From the NCBI GenBank assembly GCA_934162625.1, contig CAKPJM010000020.1, positions 1-23,004 on the forward strand: a stretch of DNA of 23,004 nt. Direction: 5' to 3'. Source of the stretch: an uncultured Clostridia bacterium (GTDB lineage Bacteria > Bacillota > Clostridia > TANB77 > CAG-508). Positions 1 to 7,735 of this stretch are shown here, in pieces (the stretch's first letter is position 1; each line of letters opens with the position of its first letter). A program made the translations under genes and the position numbers. A model generated the notes under the pieces. That model saw only the letters and a list, made by a program, of their open reading frames with translations. It had not been told where the DNA came from and made no database searches.

Positions 1-124
1 AACTAGGGAATATATTTATTATACTATTTTCTTCTTTAAAAATATCAGGTGAAAACAGTATTCCATTAGTTTCATTTAGGAACATTTTTCTTCTAAAATT
101 AGTTTCAAATTTTTTTACTCTCAT
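1..124 (-). CDS. Unknown protein, 5' end only
   Basis: An ATG at 122-124 (minus strand) follows a GAGGTG ribosome binding site at normal spacing and opens a frame that runs without a stop off the left edge. The 41 visible residues start MRVKKFETNF and are rich in Lys, Asn and Phe, with no signal peptide or membrane segment. The start is well supported, but too little of the protein is visible to assign a family. Its promoter must lie in the AT-rich gap to the right, divergent from the nucleotidase gene. Confidence 0.6.
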   Translation of the reverse strand, partial: MRVKKFETNFRRKMFLNETNGILFSPDIFKEENSIINIFPS

Positions 125-479
125 TTTAACACCTCAATTTATTATATCATATAAAATATAAATTTATTGTATGTTGATTTTTTTTATCTAATGAATAATT
201 TCTACATAGTAGACTTAAATAATTATGAAAAGATGAAATTTTTACTAATAAAATAGGTATAAACGAAAAAATTCAGTATTGATAATGTGTATTTTTTATG
301 ATATTTTATATATGCCAAAAAATAACAAAGAAAGTAATAATAAAAAATAAAGGAATACAAGTCATAAATCAAAAATCTATTGTGTAGATGGCGAAGAAAT
401 GCTAAAAACATTAGATAGAATAAAAAAATTCACTAAATAAAATAAAAAACAAGGAAATAGGATAATAAGAGGTAGAATA
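125..479. other. AT-rich gap with a possible gene remnant
   Basis: This 355-base stretch separates two divergent genes. No complete gene with a ribosome binding site is visible. A plus-strand open frame at 351-440 has no start codon or RBS but ends in a protein-like tail (YCVDGEEMLKTLDRIKKF, then TAA at 438-440). It could be the eroded C-terminus of a lost gene, possibly a small regulator, but that is a guess. The ribosome binding site of the downstream nucleotidase (AAGAGG) lies at 467-473. Confidence 0.35.
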
Positions 480-1073
480 ATGAAAATAGGAATTGATATA
501 GATAATACTTTAACTAAAGTACAAGATAAGTTAAACAAAGCAGCATTTGATTATGCAATTAGTTTAGGTAAGAAAATAGATAATTATGATAACCCATTAG
601 AAGATATAAAAAATAATGGAGATACATATAAGAAAAAATTTCAATTTACATATGAAGAACTTCAGTATTTCTTAAAAGAAATTCAAGAAGATATTACAAA
701 TAATGCTTTACCAAGAGAAAATGTAAAAGAAGTAATAGATAAGTTAAAAGAAGAGGGACATGAAATATATATTGTTACAGCAAGAGATTCAGAATTTCAT
801 GAAGATCCATACAAATTAAGTAAAGATTGGTTAGATAAAAATAATATTTATTATGATAGATTAATTGTAAATGCAAGAGAAAAAGCATCAGTGTGTAAAA
901 ATGAAAATATTGATTTGTTTATTGATGATCAACTTAACAATTGTTTGAGTGTTGCAAATGTTGGAATAAAAACAATTATGATAACAGATAAAGTTTATAA
1001 TTATAATGAAATAACACAATTACAAAACTGGAATGAAATATATAATTATATAAATGAATGGAGCAATAAATGA
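480..1073 (+). CDS. HAD-family 5'-nucleotidase (NT5C/YqfW-like)
   Basis: This 197-residue protein starts MKIGIDIDNTLT. That is HAD motif I, with Asp6 as the expected nucleophile and Asp8 as the acid/base. Motif II (IVTAR, about residue 100) and motif III (DLFIDDQLNN, about residue 145) follow in the normal order. The family includes deoxyribonucleotidases and the poorly characterised YqfW group, Mg2+-dependent soluble phosphatases that remove phosphate from nucleoside 5'-monophosphates. The substrate cannot be read from sequence. The start has an AAGAGG site about 7 bases upstream. The stop overlaps the next gene's start as ATGA at 1070-1073, so the two are translationally coupled. Confidence 0.8.
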   Translation: MKIGIDIDNTLTKVQDKLNKAAFDYAISLGKKIDNYDNPLEDIKNNGDTYKKKFQFTYEELQYFLKEIQEDITNNALPRENVKEVIDKLKEEGHEIYIVTARDSEFHEDPYKLSKDWLDKNNIYYDRLIVNAREKASVCKNENIDLFIDDQLNNCLSVANVGIKTIMITDKVYNYNEITQLQNWNEIYNYINEWSNK

Positions 1074-2242
1074 ATAAAATAAAAAATGAAAATCAAATAC
1101 TAATAATGTTAGCATTTTTTAGTATATCAGTTGGATTATGGGGGAATTTTAGACAGCTATGGCTACAAGATAATAATTTTTCTGTTACTAGCATAAGTAA
1201 TATAATAAGTATTGGAACATTAATAAGTGTTATAGTTATTGCTTTTATTGCAGAGTATATAAAACTAGATAAATTGAAAAACGCACTAGTAATTGTTATA
1301 TTAATAAAATTTATAAATATTTTTTTGTTGTATTTTTTAAATGGAACAAGTTTTATAGGATTAATTAGATTGTTAGTAATAATAGATATTATAACAGAGT
1401 TTATAACTATTACAAGTATTTATCCTTTAATTACAACAATGTTAAAGTCTGAAACTATTTATAGTAAAAGAAGATTAACAGAGTATTTATTTAGAGATAT
1501 AGGAATTTTATTTGGTGGAGTGTTTATAGGTAAAAGCATTGCAGGAGTAATTATAAATTATAATGTATGTTTATTTATAGCAAATATATTTTTAATTTGT
1601 TCATTATTTGTATTGGTAAATATTAAAATTACAAATATTTCGAATAATGAAGAATATAAGAAAATATCATCAAAGTATATTTTTAAGGATAAACTCTTAA
1701 TATTATATTTAATTTATATGCTGATTGGAACAATTGCAATGTCCACAGCATTAGGTCTAAAAATGTTAACATTAACAAATTATTTTAAATTTAGTGATAG
1801 TGTAGCCACTAATTACTTATTAGTAATAGGTTTATTAGCAGATATATTTGGAATAATTGCTTTAAAATATTTAACACCTAAAAATGATTATGTAACAGTG
1901 ACTATAAAATTTGGAATTAGATTTTTAGGATATGTAATAGCATTTGTATCAAATAATACAGTAATTACATTAATTGCAATTACTTGGTCAATTTTTATTT
2001 CTACTTCGTATGAAAATATATGTGATGCAGTATATATAAATAGATTAGAGAATAAATATCAATTAAGTTTTTCAAATGTATGCCATATTACTAGATTTTT
2101 AGGAGAAGCAATAGGTGTATTTTTGTGTGGGTTAATGTATGAAAAAGGATTAAGATATATTTTTGGATTATCAGCTTTGTTTATGGTATTTCAAATAAGT
2201 TTAGCTTATTATATGATATATTTGAGAAAAAAACAAAATTAA
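1070..2242 (+). CDS. MFS-type permease
   Basis: This 390-residue, strongly hydrophobic protein has about 12 predicted membrane segments, a central hydrophilic loop (about residues 190-205, NISNNEEYKKISSKYIF) and short charged turns, the layout of a major facilitator superfamily transporter. An Arg-rich cytoplasmic turn (SKRRLTEYLFRD, about residues 137-148) lies between early helices. The substrate is unknown. Translation is coupled to the nucleotidase through the ATGA overlap, so the pair may act together, for example in nucleoside or drug export, but this is inference. No convincing intrinsic terminator follows; a weak AATAG/CTATT hairpin with a T tract lies near 2290-2316. Confidence 0.75.
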   Translation: MNKIKNENQILIMLAFFSISVGLWGNFRQLWLQDNNFSVTSISNIISIGTLISVIVIAFIAEYIKLDKLKNALVIVILIKFINIFLLYFLNGTSFIGLIRLLVIIDIITEFITITSIYPLITTMLKSETIYSKRRLTEYLFRDIGILFGGVFIGKSIAGVIINYNVCLFIANIFLICSLFVLVNIKITNISNNEEYKKISSKYIFKDKLLILYLIYMLIGTIAMSTALGLKMLTLTNYFKFSDSVATNYLLVIGLLADIFGIIALKYLTPKNDYVTVTIKFGIRFLGYVIAFVSNNTVITLIAITWSIFISTSYENICDAVYINRLENKYQLSFSNVCHITRFLGEAIGVFLCGLMYEKGLRYIFGLSALFMVFQISLAYYMIYLRKKQN

Positions 2243-2912
2243 ATGGAGGGAAAATTATCAAAACTTTTCATAGAAATAAGTAGGGAATAGGGGAATAGGC
2301 TATTTTTTAAAGTATAAAAATAAAAATAGAAATTGAAAACATTAATAAATTTTAAAACAGAAAAATAAATATTTAAAAACTTTTTAAAAAGTAAAAATAA
2401 AACTTAAAATTTAAAATTAAAAAAATTTAATAATAAAAATTTTGTGCAAAGTTAATTTTTTTAATTTTAAAAATATCTTGCAAATTATATAAAATATTTT
2501 AATTACCAAACACTCTAAAATCGCTTTTAAGACATTTTAATATTAAAGATAATAAAAGTATCGCTTATAATTAATTGTATAAATTATTTTAAGAATAATA
2601 CAAAATGTTGATCTTTATATGGTTTTATAAAATCACCAAAAAGTGGCGAAAAGCGACGCACGAGAATCGATTTTAAGACGTTTTTATTTTTTAGACATAT
2701 AGTTTGTTGTTGATAAAATGTGAGAAAATGCTGATATATGAACAGCTTAGAGATTTTTGAAAAAATTATAAAATTGAAATTGAAATTTTATAATTTTAAA
2801 ATAATTTTTATAATGAATATAAATAATTTATAAATGTATAAAAAAATGACGCATGAAAATTAATTTTAAGAGGTTTTAATAAAATGATAATATAAGTTGT
2901 TGATTATAGAAC

Positions 2913-2934
2913 GGGTCGATGTGGGCATCGACCC
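2913..2934 (-). repeat. TGTAGGGG-family hairpin
   Basis: A perfect 9-bp stem (GGGTCGATG / CATCGACCC) with loop TGGG. Read on the minus strand with its flank it begins TGTAGGGGTCGATG, the same opening as the hairpins at 14090-14213. Its GC content is far above the surrounding sequence. It is not next to a gene end, so it looks like a dispersed palindromic repeat rather than a terminator. Confidence 0.6.
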
Positions 2935-2970
2935 CTACAAATAGCGGAAGAGGAGGCCTTCTATATAAAA

Positions 2971-3033
2971 ACAGGTTTTTCTCCTACACCTTATTGCGCA
3001 AAACTTTGATTTTGTGCAATGTTATAAACCTGT
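2971..3033. ncRNA. Candidate structured RNA, nested stems
   Basis: An outer stem (ACAGGTTT 2971-2978 with AAACCTGT 3026-3033) encloses an 11-bp inner stem (ATTGCGCAAAA 2993-3003 with TTTTGTGCAAT 3010-3020, one G-T pair). The inner stem can form in RNA from either strand. The asymmetric internal loops (CTCCTACACCTT on one side) would be unusual for a simple terminator. I could not match it to a known RNA family. Confidence 0.3.
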
Positions 3034-3037
3034 AAAA

Positions 3038-3067
3038 ATTTAAGTGACCTATGCCCTTCACTTAAAT
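3038..3067 (-). terminator. Intrinsic terminator after the 3115-3378 ORF
   Basis: A stem ATTTAAGTG / CACTTAAAT with a 12-base loop is followed on the minus strand by TTTTT. It lies about 50 bases past the stop of the small minus-strand ORF, which slightly supports that ORF being, or having been, a transcribed gene. Confidence 0.5.
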
Positions 3068-3114
3068 AAATTTAAAAAATAATAATAAATTACCATTAAT
3101 TTGTCTATTATATA

Positions 3115-3378
3115 TCATATAAAAAATGATACTGGCAAAGTAAATTTTTGCTTATTAATAAAATTACACATTCTAAAATATAATTTTATATTTTTGCCTT
3201 CTTTAAAATGTACAATAAATTTTTCTATATAAACATCTTGAATATAATTTTTATGTTCCCCTACTCCTACGTATTGCTCTAAAATTTGTCCTTCGTAAAA
3301 AACACCATATTCATTAATAAAAATTTTAGTATCTTTTGTAAAAGTAATATTTTTAACTATATAAAACTCTCCTTTCAT
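3115..3378 (-). CDS. Hypothetical 87-residue protein, doubtful start
   Basis: An open frame of 87 residues, with charged and aromatic residues spaced as in a small beta-rich protein (FYIVKNITFTKDTKIFINEY). No family is recognised. The only in-frame ATG has no ribosome binding site before it. Instead a good AAAGGAGAG site lies just inside the frame, 8 bases before an ATA codon. Either a rare start is used or the original ATG has mutated to ATA. A terminator-like hairpin follows at 3038-3067. It could be a decaying gene. Confidence 0.4.
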   Translation of the reverse strand: MKGEFYIVKNITFTKDTKIFINEYGVFYEGQILEQYVGVGEHKNYIQDVYIEKFIVHFKEGKNIKLYFRMCNFINKQKFTLPVSFFI

Positions 3379-3386
3379 AATTGTTG

Positions 3387-3513
3387 CGAGAATTAAAGTA
3401 TCTAATAATTATGAAAAAGACATAGAATTAATAAAACAAACTATCATAGAAGTAATGGCAAATAGTGAATATTAAATTAATTAAGGGGTATTAGACATAC
3501 TATGCTAATACCC
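3387..3513 (+). pseudogene. Possible C-terminal gene remnant plus hairpin
   Basis: A plus-strand frame with no start or ribosome binding site reads VSNNYEKDIELIKQTIIEV, continues a few residues and ends at TAA 3473-3475. A stem GGGTATTAG / CTAATACCC (3486-3494 / 3505-3513) follows it like the terminator of a lost gene. The peptide looks amphipathic and protein-like, but the assignment as a remnant is weak. Confidence 0.25.
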
Positions 3514-3530
3514 ATACTCTATGTAAATAA

Positions 3531-3597
3531 AATATTTTTTTAAATATATAGACTAATGACTCTCTCCTCTCATTAATCTACATATTAAAAAAATATT
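3531..3597 (-). terminator. Long palindrome at the end of rho
   Basis: Two arms of about 28 bases (3531-3559 and 3570-3597) form an imperfect palindrome directly after the rho stop codon. The core pair is GACTAATGA / TCATTAATC, flanked by A/T runs. It can act as an intrinsic terminator for rho and, being symmetrical, also for transcription from the left. Confidence 0.6.
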
Positions 3598-4914
3598 CTA
3601 TTTATTATTTTTAAAGAAATATTTCATTCTTTCTATAAATTCTTCATTTGATTTTGTAGTAATTATTTGATCAATTAATTGTTCTGTCATTTCTTGTGCT
3701 GACATATTTGCCATTGCTTTTCTTAAAGCAAATACAGTTTCTAATTCTTCTTTTGATAATAATAAATCTTCTCTTCTTGTTCCAGATTTATTTATGTCTA
3801 TAGCTGGGAAAATTCTCTTTTCAGATAATTTTCTATCTAGATGTACTTCCATATTACCTGTTCCTTTAAATTCTTCAAATATAACATCATCCATTCTGCT
3901 GCCTGTCTCTACTAATGCTGTTGCAAGAATTGTTAAGCTTCCTGCATCTTCTGTATTTCTTGCAGCCCCAAAGAATCTTTTAGGTTTATGTAAAGCACTT
4001 GGATCAAGTCCTCCAGATAATGTTCTTCCCGAACTTGGTATTACTAGGTTGTAAGCTCTTGCCAATCTAGTAATACTATCTAACAATATAACTACATCTT
4101 TTTTTTGCTCTGTTAATCTCTTTGCTCTCTCTAATACCATTTCAGCTACTTTAACATGATGTTCTGGAAGTTCATCAAATGTAGAATATATAACATCTCC
4201 TTTAATAGACCTTTTCATGTCTGTAACTTCTTCTGGTCTTTCATCTATTAGTAAAACAATTAGTTCAATATCAGGGTTGTTCGCTGTAATACTATTTGCT
4301 ATTTTCTTTAATATAGTAGTTTTTCCTGCTTTTGGAGGAGCTACTATCATTCCCCTTTGTCCTTTTCCTATTGGGGAAAGCAAGTCCATTAATCTCATTG
4401 TATATTCGTTTGGTGTTGTTTCTAGTTTAATTCTTTCATTAGGATATATTGGTGTTAAATCGTCAAAAGAACGCCTTTTCATTGCATTCTCTGGATGTTC
4501 TCCATTAACCTCTCCTACATATATTAAAGCTGGAAACTTCTCTCCTTCTTTTGGAGTTCTCTTAATTCCTTTTACAATATCTCCTGTATCTAGTCTGAAA
4601 CGCTTTATTTGAACAGGTGATATGTATACATCCTTTGATGTAGGTAAATAATTATCGCCTCTTAAAAATCCATATCCATCTGGTAAAACTTCTAAAATTC
4701 CTTCTACAAATTCATCACCTTCATTTGTTAATTTATATCCACTAGAAAGTGTAGAAGAATTTTTCTCTTTTTTTATCTCTTCTTCTTGCACTGTATTTGT
4801 TTCTTTAGATAAAATTTCTATTAAATCTTCTTTTTTTAGCTTTGAAATATTTTTAACCTCCTTTTTTTTTGCTATATCTTTTAATTCTGAATGTGTTAAC
4901 TCCTCGAAATTCAT
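3598..4914 (-). CDS. rho: Transcription termination factor Rho
   Basis: This 438-residue protein is the hexameric RNA-dependent ATPase that ends transcription of untranslated RNA. The N-terminal Rho-N helical domain (NFEELTHSELKDIAKKKEV) is followed by a charged linker and the RNA-binding cold-shock fold (ILEVLPDGYGFLRG). The RecA-type motor has Walker A (APPKAGKTT) and Walker B (VVILLDSITRLARAYN). The R-loop and arginine-finger region is complete to the C-terminus. The frame stays open to 5007, but the start at 4912-4914 is chosen because an AGGGGGC site precedes it and the Rho-N domain begins there. The long AT-rich leader upstream could carry autoregulation, as in other bacteria, but nothing in the sequence proves it. 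Confidence 0.95.
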   Translation of the reverse strand: MNFEELTHSELKDIAKKKEVKNISKLKKEDLIEILSKETNTVQEEEIKKEKNSSTLSSGYKLTNEGDEFVEGILEVLPDGYGFLRGDNYLPTSKDVYISPVQIKRFRLDTGDIVKGIKRTPKEGEKFPALIYVGEVNGEHPENAMKRRSFDDLTPIYPNERIKLETTPNEYTMRLMDLLSPIGKGQRGMIVAPPKAGKTTILKKIANSITANNPDIELIVLLIDERPEEVTDMKRSIKGDVIYSTFDELPEHHVKVAEMVLERAKRLTEQKKDVVILLDSITRLARAYNLVIPSSGRTLSGGLDPSALHKPKRFFGAARNTEDAGSLTILATALVETGSRMDDVIFEEFKGTGNMEVHLDRKLSEKRIFPAIDINKSGTRREDLLLSKEELETVFALRKAMANMSAQEMTEQLIDQIITTKSNEEFIERMKYFFKNNK

Positions 4915-5132
4915 AATTAAGCCCCCTAATATTTTATTAATTTTTTTATAATTTAAAATCATATGGAAATTTATTATAAGAATTGAACAAAACGACTCGA
5001 ACCACATATAAGAAAGGCAGTTCGCTAAGTAACCACCGAAGCAAATGCGAAATACATGTCACTTAATTTGTTCGGGCAATACTAAGAAACCCTAACTTTG
5101 TTGTATATGTAAAAAAATAGAAAATTTATAAA
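4915..5132 (-). other. rho leader region
   Basis: No gene is seen between divIC and rho. A TATAAT-like -10 lies at 4973-4978 on the minus strand but lacks a good -35, so the promoter is uncertain. The segment 5010-5110 is less AT-rich than its surroundings and could be transcribed leader. Confidence 0.3.
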
Positions 5133-5156
5133 GTAGGCTTTTAAAGCAAAGCCTAC
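5133..5156 (-). terminator. Terminator after divIC
   Basis: A 9-bp stem (GTAGGCTTT / AAAGCCTAC) six bases past the divIC stop, followed on the minus strand by TTTATAAATTTTC. It probably separates the yabP-yabQ-divIC unit from rho. Confidence 0.55.
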
Positions 5157-5162
5157 CACTTA

Positions 5163-5447
5163 TTATTTAGTTTTGTCTATATATACTCTTTCATTAGGCA
5201 AATACATGTCTAATTTTTCTCTAGCAACTTCTTCTATGTATTCTTTTGAATTAATATTATCTCTTTTATTAGTTAAAGATTCTTGGTATGCTAATTGTTT
5301 ATTTATTTGCTTTGCATAATATTCGTTAGCATTTTTATATGAAATTAAAGTTTTCTGTTGGCCTACAAAAATATACAATACATAAGCAAAAATTGCCATA
5401 AATAATAAATTTTTATAGATTTTTTTTAATTTTAAATTTTTCTTCAT
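5163..5447 (-). CDS. divIC: Septum formation initiator, DivIC/FtsB family
   Basis: This 94-residue bitopic membrane protein has a basic N-terminus (MKKNLKLKKIYKN), one transmembrane helix (about residues 13-28, LLFMAIFAYVLYIFVG), then a coiled coil (about 30-65) and the family's closing motif (YIEEVAREKLDMYLPNERVYI). DivIC pairs with FtsL in the divisome and helps trigger septal peptidoglycan synthesis. The order yabP-yabQ-divIC matches Bacillus subtilis, which supports the name. A GGAG site lies about 10 bases before the ATG. About 190 bases separate it from yabQ, more than expected for a tight operon, and a mini-ORF lies in that gap. Confidence 0.85.
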   Translation of the reverse strand: MKKNLKLKKIYKNLLFMAIFAYVLYIFVGQQKTLISYKNANEYYAKQINKQLAYQESLTNKRDNINSKEYIEEVAREKLDMYLPNERVYIDKTK

Positions 5448-5517
5448 CAGTAATTATCTCCAATTTATCTATAGAAATGAAATTAAAAATTTCTTCATAT
5501 ATTATGTTTCTTTTTCA

Positions 5518-5556
5518 TTAGGATATTGCTATTATTATACCTTTATTATTCAACAT
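5518..5556 (-). CDS. 12-codon mini-ORF between yabQ and divIC
   Basis: A strong GAGGAG site (5561-5566) sits 4 to 5 bases before ATG 5554-5556. The frame reads MLNNKGIIIAIS and then TAA. It could be a translated leader peptide for divIC or the head of a gene that has lost its body. It has no recognisable family. Confidence 0.3.
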   Translation of the reverse strand: MLNNKGIIIAIS

Positions 5557-5640
5557 TTTTCTCCTCAAATTTCTTGTTTATAGCAATATATTTATACAAC
5601 ATCTTAAATTCTCATTACTTACATATATATTTCAACAAAA

Positions 5641-6129
5641 TTAAGTAAAATCCTTCTTTATTTCATTTTTTTTCTTTTTATTATTCAAAGTCATAATTTT
5701 TTTCTTAAAATTTGACAAGGCTTTTCTTAAATTGATAAATGTAAATGATATTGGTGCTAAAACTACTTTTCTTATAAATTTAAAAATATATTTTATAGGA
5801 GTAATAAAAATATACTTAAATACTTGTTTTATTATTTTTACAATAAACAGGTTCACTTTTATAAAAATTTTACTAAATAATAGCATATATAAGGCTACTC
5901 CTAAAAATACTCCTAAAAATATGTAAGCTCTTAATTCTCCATTATTAAATTTAAAAATTGAATATAAAAAAATTAATCCTGTAAGAATCCAAAAAAGTAT
6001 ATCTTGTAAATTTGTTCTAAGGTCTGATGTTTTAAATGATTTTCGTATAATTCTAAAAATGTCAAATAAAATCCCAATAACTAAACCATTAAATATAAAA
6101 ATCAAAAATACATAAGCTTGATTAGTCAA
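5641..6129 (-). CDS. yabQ: Spore cortex biosynthesis protein YabQ
   Basis: This 162-residue protein has four or more hydrophobic helices in its first 110 residues and a basic tail (FKKKIMTLNNKKKKNEIKK), as in YabQ. YabQ is an integral membrane protein in the outer forespore membrane needed for spore cortex formation in Bacillus subtilis. The start is TTG, not ATG. The codon at 6127-6129 follows AAGGTG at 5 to 6 bases and gives TNQAYVFLIFIFNGLVIGI. It begins 14 bases after the yabP stop. Its presence shows that the organism, or its recent ancestors, make endospores. Confidence 0.85.
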   Translation of the reverse strand: MTNQAYVFLIFIFNGLVIGILFDIFRIIRKSFKTSDLRTNLQDILFWILTGLIFLYSIFKFNNGELRAYIFLGVFLGVALYMLLFSKIFIKVNLFIVKIIKQVFKYIFITPIKYIFKFIRKVVLAPISFTFINLRKALSNFKKKIMTLNNKKKKNEIKKDFT

Positions 6130-6143
6130 TATTTCACCTTATT

Positions 6144-6440
6144 CTATTTAAAAATTTTTCCTATTAAGGAACTACCCTTTTTATCTGCTGATTTTTCAGA
6201 ATATGCTAGACTAAAAATATCCCCCTCAACAACAACTTCTGATGTATCTATACTCAATTTATTAATTCTTAAATTTTCACCCTTTACATTTAAAAGACCT
6301 AACTCTGTTTCAACTATTACTATTTGATCATCAAAGCTTAAAACATCTAAAACCCCAGATATACTTAGCTTTTCTCTATTTTCCAGTACAAGATTTTGAA
6401 TTACACTTGTATTCAAAGTTTTTCTCTCTTCTATTGTCAT
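6144..6440 (-). CDS. yabP: Sporulation protein YabP (YabP/YqfC family)
   Basis: This 98-residue soluble protein has the family's beta-rich pattern (LENREKLSISGVLDVLSFDD, then VETELGLLNVKGENLRI and EVVVEGDI). YabP is made in the mother cell during sporulation, and its homologue YqfC associates with YqfD. A perfect AGGAGGT ribosome binding site precedes the ATG. It is first in the yabP-yabQ-divIC cluster. No clear vegetative promoter is visible upstream, consistent with control by a sporulation sigma factor, although I could not identify a convincing sigma-E site. Confidence 0.88.
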   Translation of the reverse strand: MTIEERKTLNTSVIQNLVLENREKLSISGVLDVLSFDDQIVIVETELGLLNVKGENLRINKLSIDTSEVVVEGDIFSLAYSEKSADKKGSSLIGKIFK

Positions 6441-6542
6441 AATATCTACCTCCTAATAAACATTTTGTACATAAATATATATATTCAGGTCTTGTCTATT
6501 TTAGAACGAAAAATTGGAATTTCTATGATAGATGCGTAAACA

Positions 6543-6613
6543 AACGGAAGAAATGGGACAGACCCCTTTTGTTTGAATTTAAAACAAAAGGGGTCTGTCC
6601 CATTTCTTCCGTT
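6543..6613. repeat. Long palindromic element, copy 1
   Basis: A perfect 32-bp inverted repeat (6543-6574 and 6582-6613) with a 7-base loop. The inner 20 bases (GGGACAGACCCCTTTTGTTT) are shared with copy 2 at 13276-13343. The outer 12 bases (AACGGAAGAAAT) are unique to this locus but perfectly paired. The right arm reaches into the prfB stop codon, so it may also act as the prfB terminator, although no T run follows. Confidence 0.85.
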
Positions 6614-7720
6614 ACTTTTTTGTTATATATCTTAAATAGCTTTTCATAAATTCGTTTAAATCACCATTCATTACTCCTTCTATATTCCCTACTTCATAAT
6701 TTGTTCTATGGTCCTTAACCATTGTATATGGACAAAATACATATGAACGGATTTGACTTCCCCATGCTATATCTTTTTGTATACCTTTTAAGTCTTCTAT
6801 TTTTTCTTTTTGTTCTTTTTCTTTTAATTCTAAAAGTTTAGATTTTAGCATTCTCATTGCAGTTTCTTTGTTTTGTATTTGAGATCTTTCTGATTGGCAA
6901 GAAACTACTATGTTAGTTGGAATATGAGTTATTCTAACGGCAGAATCAGTTTTATTTATATGCTGTCCTCCTGCTCCGGGATGCTCTATATGTATCTATT
7001 CTTAAGTCTTCCGGATTTATTTCAAGCTCTAAATCTTCTGAAATTTCCGGTAGTACCTCTAAAGAAGCAAAAGAAGTATGTCTTCTTCCCCCACTATCAA
7101 AAGGTGAAATTCTCACCAATCTATGTACTCCCATTTCTCCTTTTAGATAGCCATATGCATATTCACCTGAAATTAGAAATGTGACACTCTTTATTCCGGC
7201 CTCGTCTCCTTCCAGGTAGTCTAATTCTTTTAATTCATAACCGTTGCTTATAGCCCATTTAGAATACATTCTATATAGCATTTCTACCCAGTCTTGGCTT
7301 TCAGTCCCTCCTGCCCCAGGATGTAATGTTAATATAGCATTATTTTTGTCATATTTACCTAAAAAGAGTGTTTGAATTTCTAAGTTTCCAATTTCCTGCT
7401 CTAATTTTTTGGTGCTCCATTCTAATTCTTCTGCTAATTCTTGGTCGTACTCTTCAAATAATAATGCATTTAATTCTTCCAAGTCATTAAGCTCATATTT
7501 TGCTTTATTAAATTTTTCAATTTTATTTCTAACACTTTTTAAATTGCTCAAAATCACTTTGTTTTTTTCTTGATTTTGCCAAAATTCTGTTGAACTAGTT
7601 TCTTTTTCTAATTCCTTTAACTCTGTTTTTAATTTTGCAATGTCAAAGTGAATCACCAACGCTTTTTATTTTTAACTTCATCGACAATAATTTCTGTTTA
7701 TTCTCTTCCAAATCTAACAG
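6612..7720 (-). CDS. prfB: Peptide chain release factor 2, two +1 frameshifts needed
   Basis: Joining three frames gives a 368-residue RF2. It recognises UGA and UAA and releases the finished peptide. Frame 1 (7720-7646) encodes 25 residues ending SVGDSL, then UGA at codon 26. A +1 shift at CUU-UGA-C continues as DIAKLKTELKELEKE. The SPF stop-recognition tripeptide falls at 205-207 and GGQ at 250-252, the Escherichia coli positions. At Ser247 an extra C (6978) breaks the frame (UCC C GGA); skipping it gives ASGAGGQHINKTDSAVRI and the normal C-terminus. Without it the frame ends about eight codons later. The best start is CTG at 7718-7720, 8 bases after AAGGTGAT; an in-frame stop lies just upstream and no ATG fits. 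It is third in an operon with secA. Confidence 0.93.
6975..6981 (-). other. Ser-CGG +1 shift site in prfB
   Basis: On the coding strand the bases read UCC CGG A, where homologues need UCC GGA (Ser-Gly of SGAGGQ). The extra base is one C of the CCC run (position 6978, ambiguous within 6978-6980). The zero frame then reads Arg-Ser-Arg-Arg-Thr and stops. Confidence 0.85.
7643..7657 (-). promoter_or_regulatory. Programmed RF2 autoregulatory frameshift signal
   Basis: The coding strand reads GGTGAT TCA CTT TGA C. GGTGAT can pair with the 16S rRNA anti-Shine-Dalgarno sequence 3 bases before the CUU slippery codon, as AGGGGG does in Escherichia coli. Low RF2 slows reading of UGA and favours the +1 shift, which raises RF2. 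The codon number (26) matches the classic site. Confidence 0.93.
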
Positions 7721-7735
7721 TTAAATCACCTTCTT

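Larger units (their letters stand above)
2243..3114. other. Gene-poor AT-rich region with decayed repeats
   Basis: No credible gene is seen in this 872-base stretch. It contains three diverged copies of a short unit centred on TTTTAAGA, near 2520-2545, 2653-2690 and 2848-2882. The last two share about 33 bases starting GACGCA and are each followed by a GTTGTTGAT segment. Two distinct hairpin structures and a terminator near the right end are listed separately. The region looks like the remains of a repeat or lost gene island. Confidence 0.5.

Noticed and set aside
223..411. 62-codon minus-strand open frame left of the nucleotidase gene
   Set aside because: It has no ribosome binding site, and its Phe/Tyr/Ile-rich content is what random AT-rich sequence gives.
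4985..5010. tRNA T-loop-like motif (GGTTCGAGTC on the minus strand) upstream of rho
   Set aside because: The flanking bases do not form a T stem and no acceptor or anticodon arm can be drawn around it.
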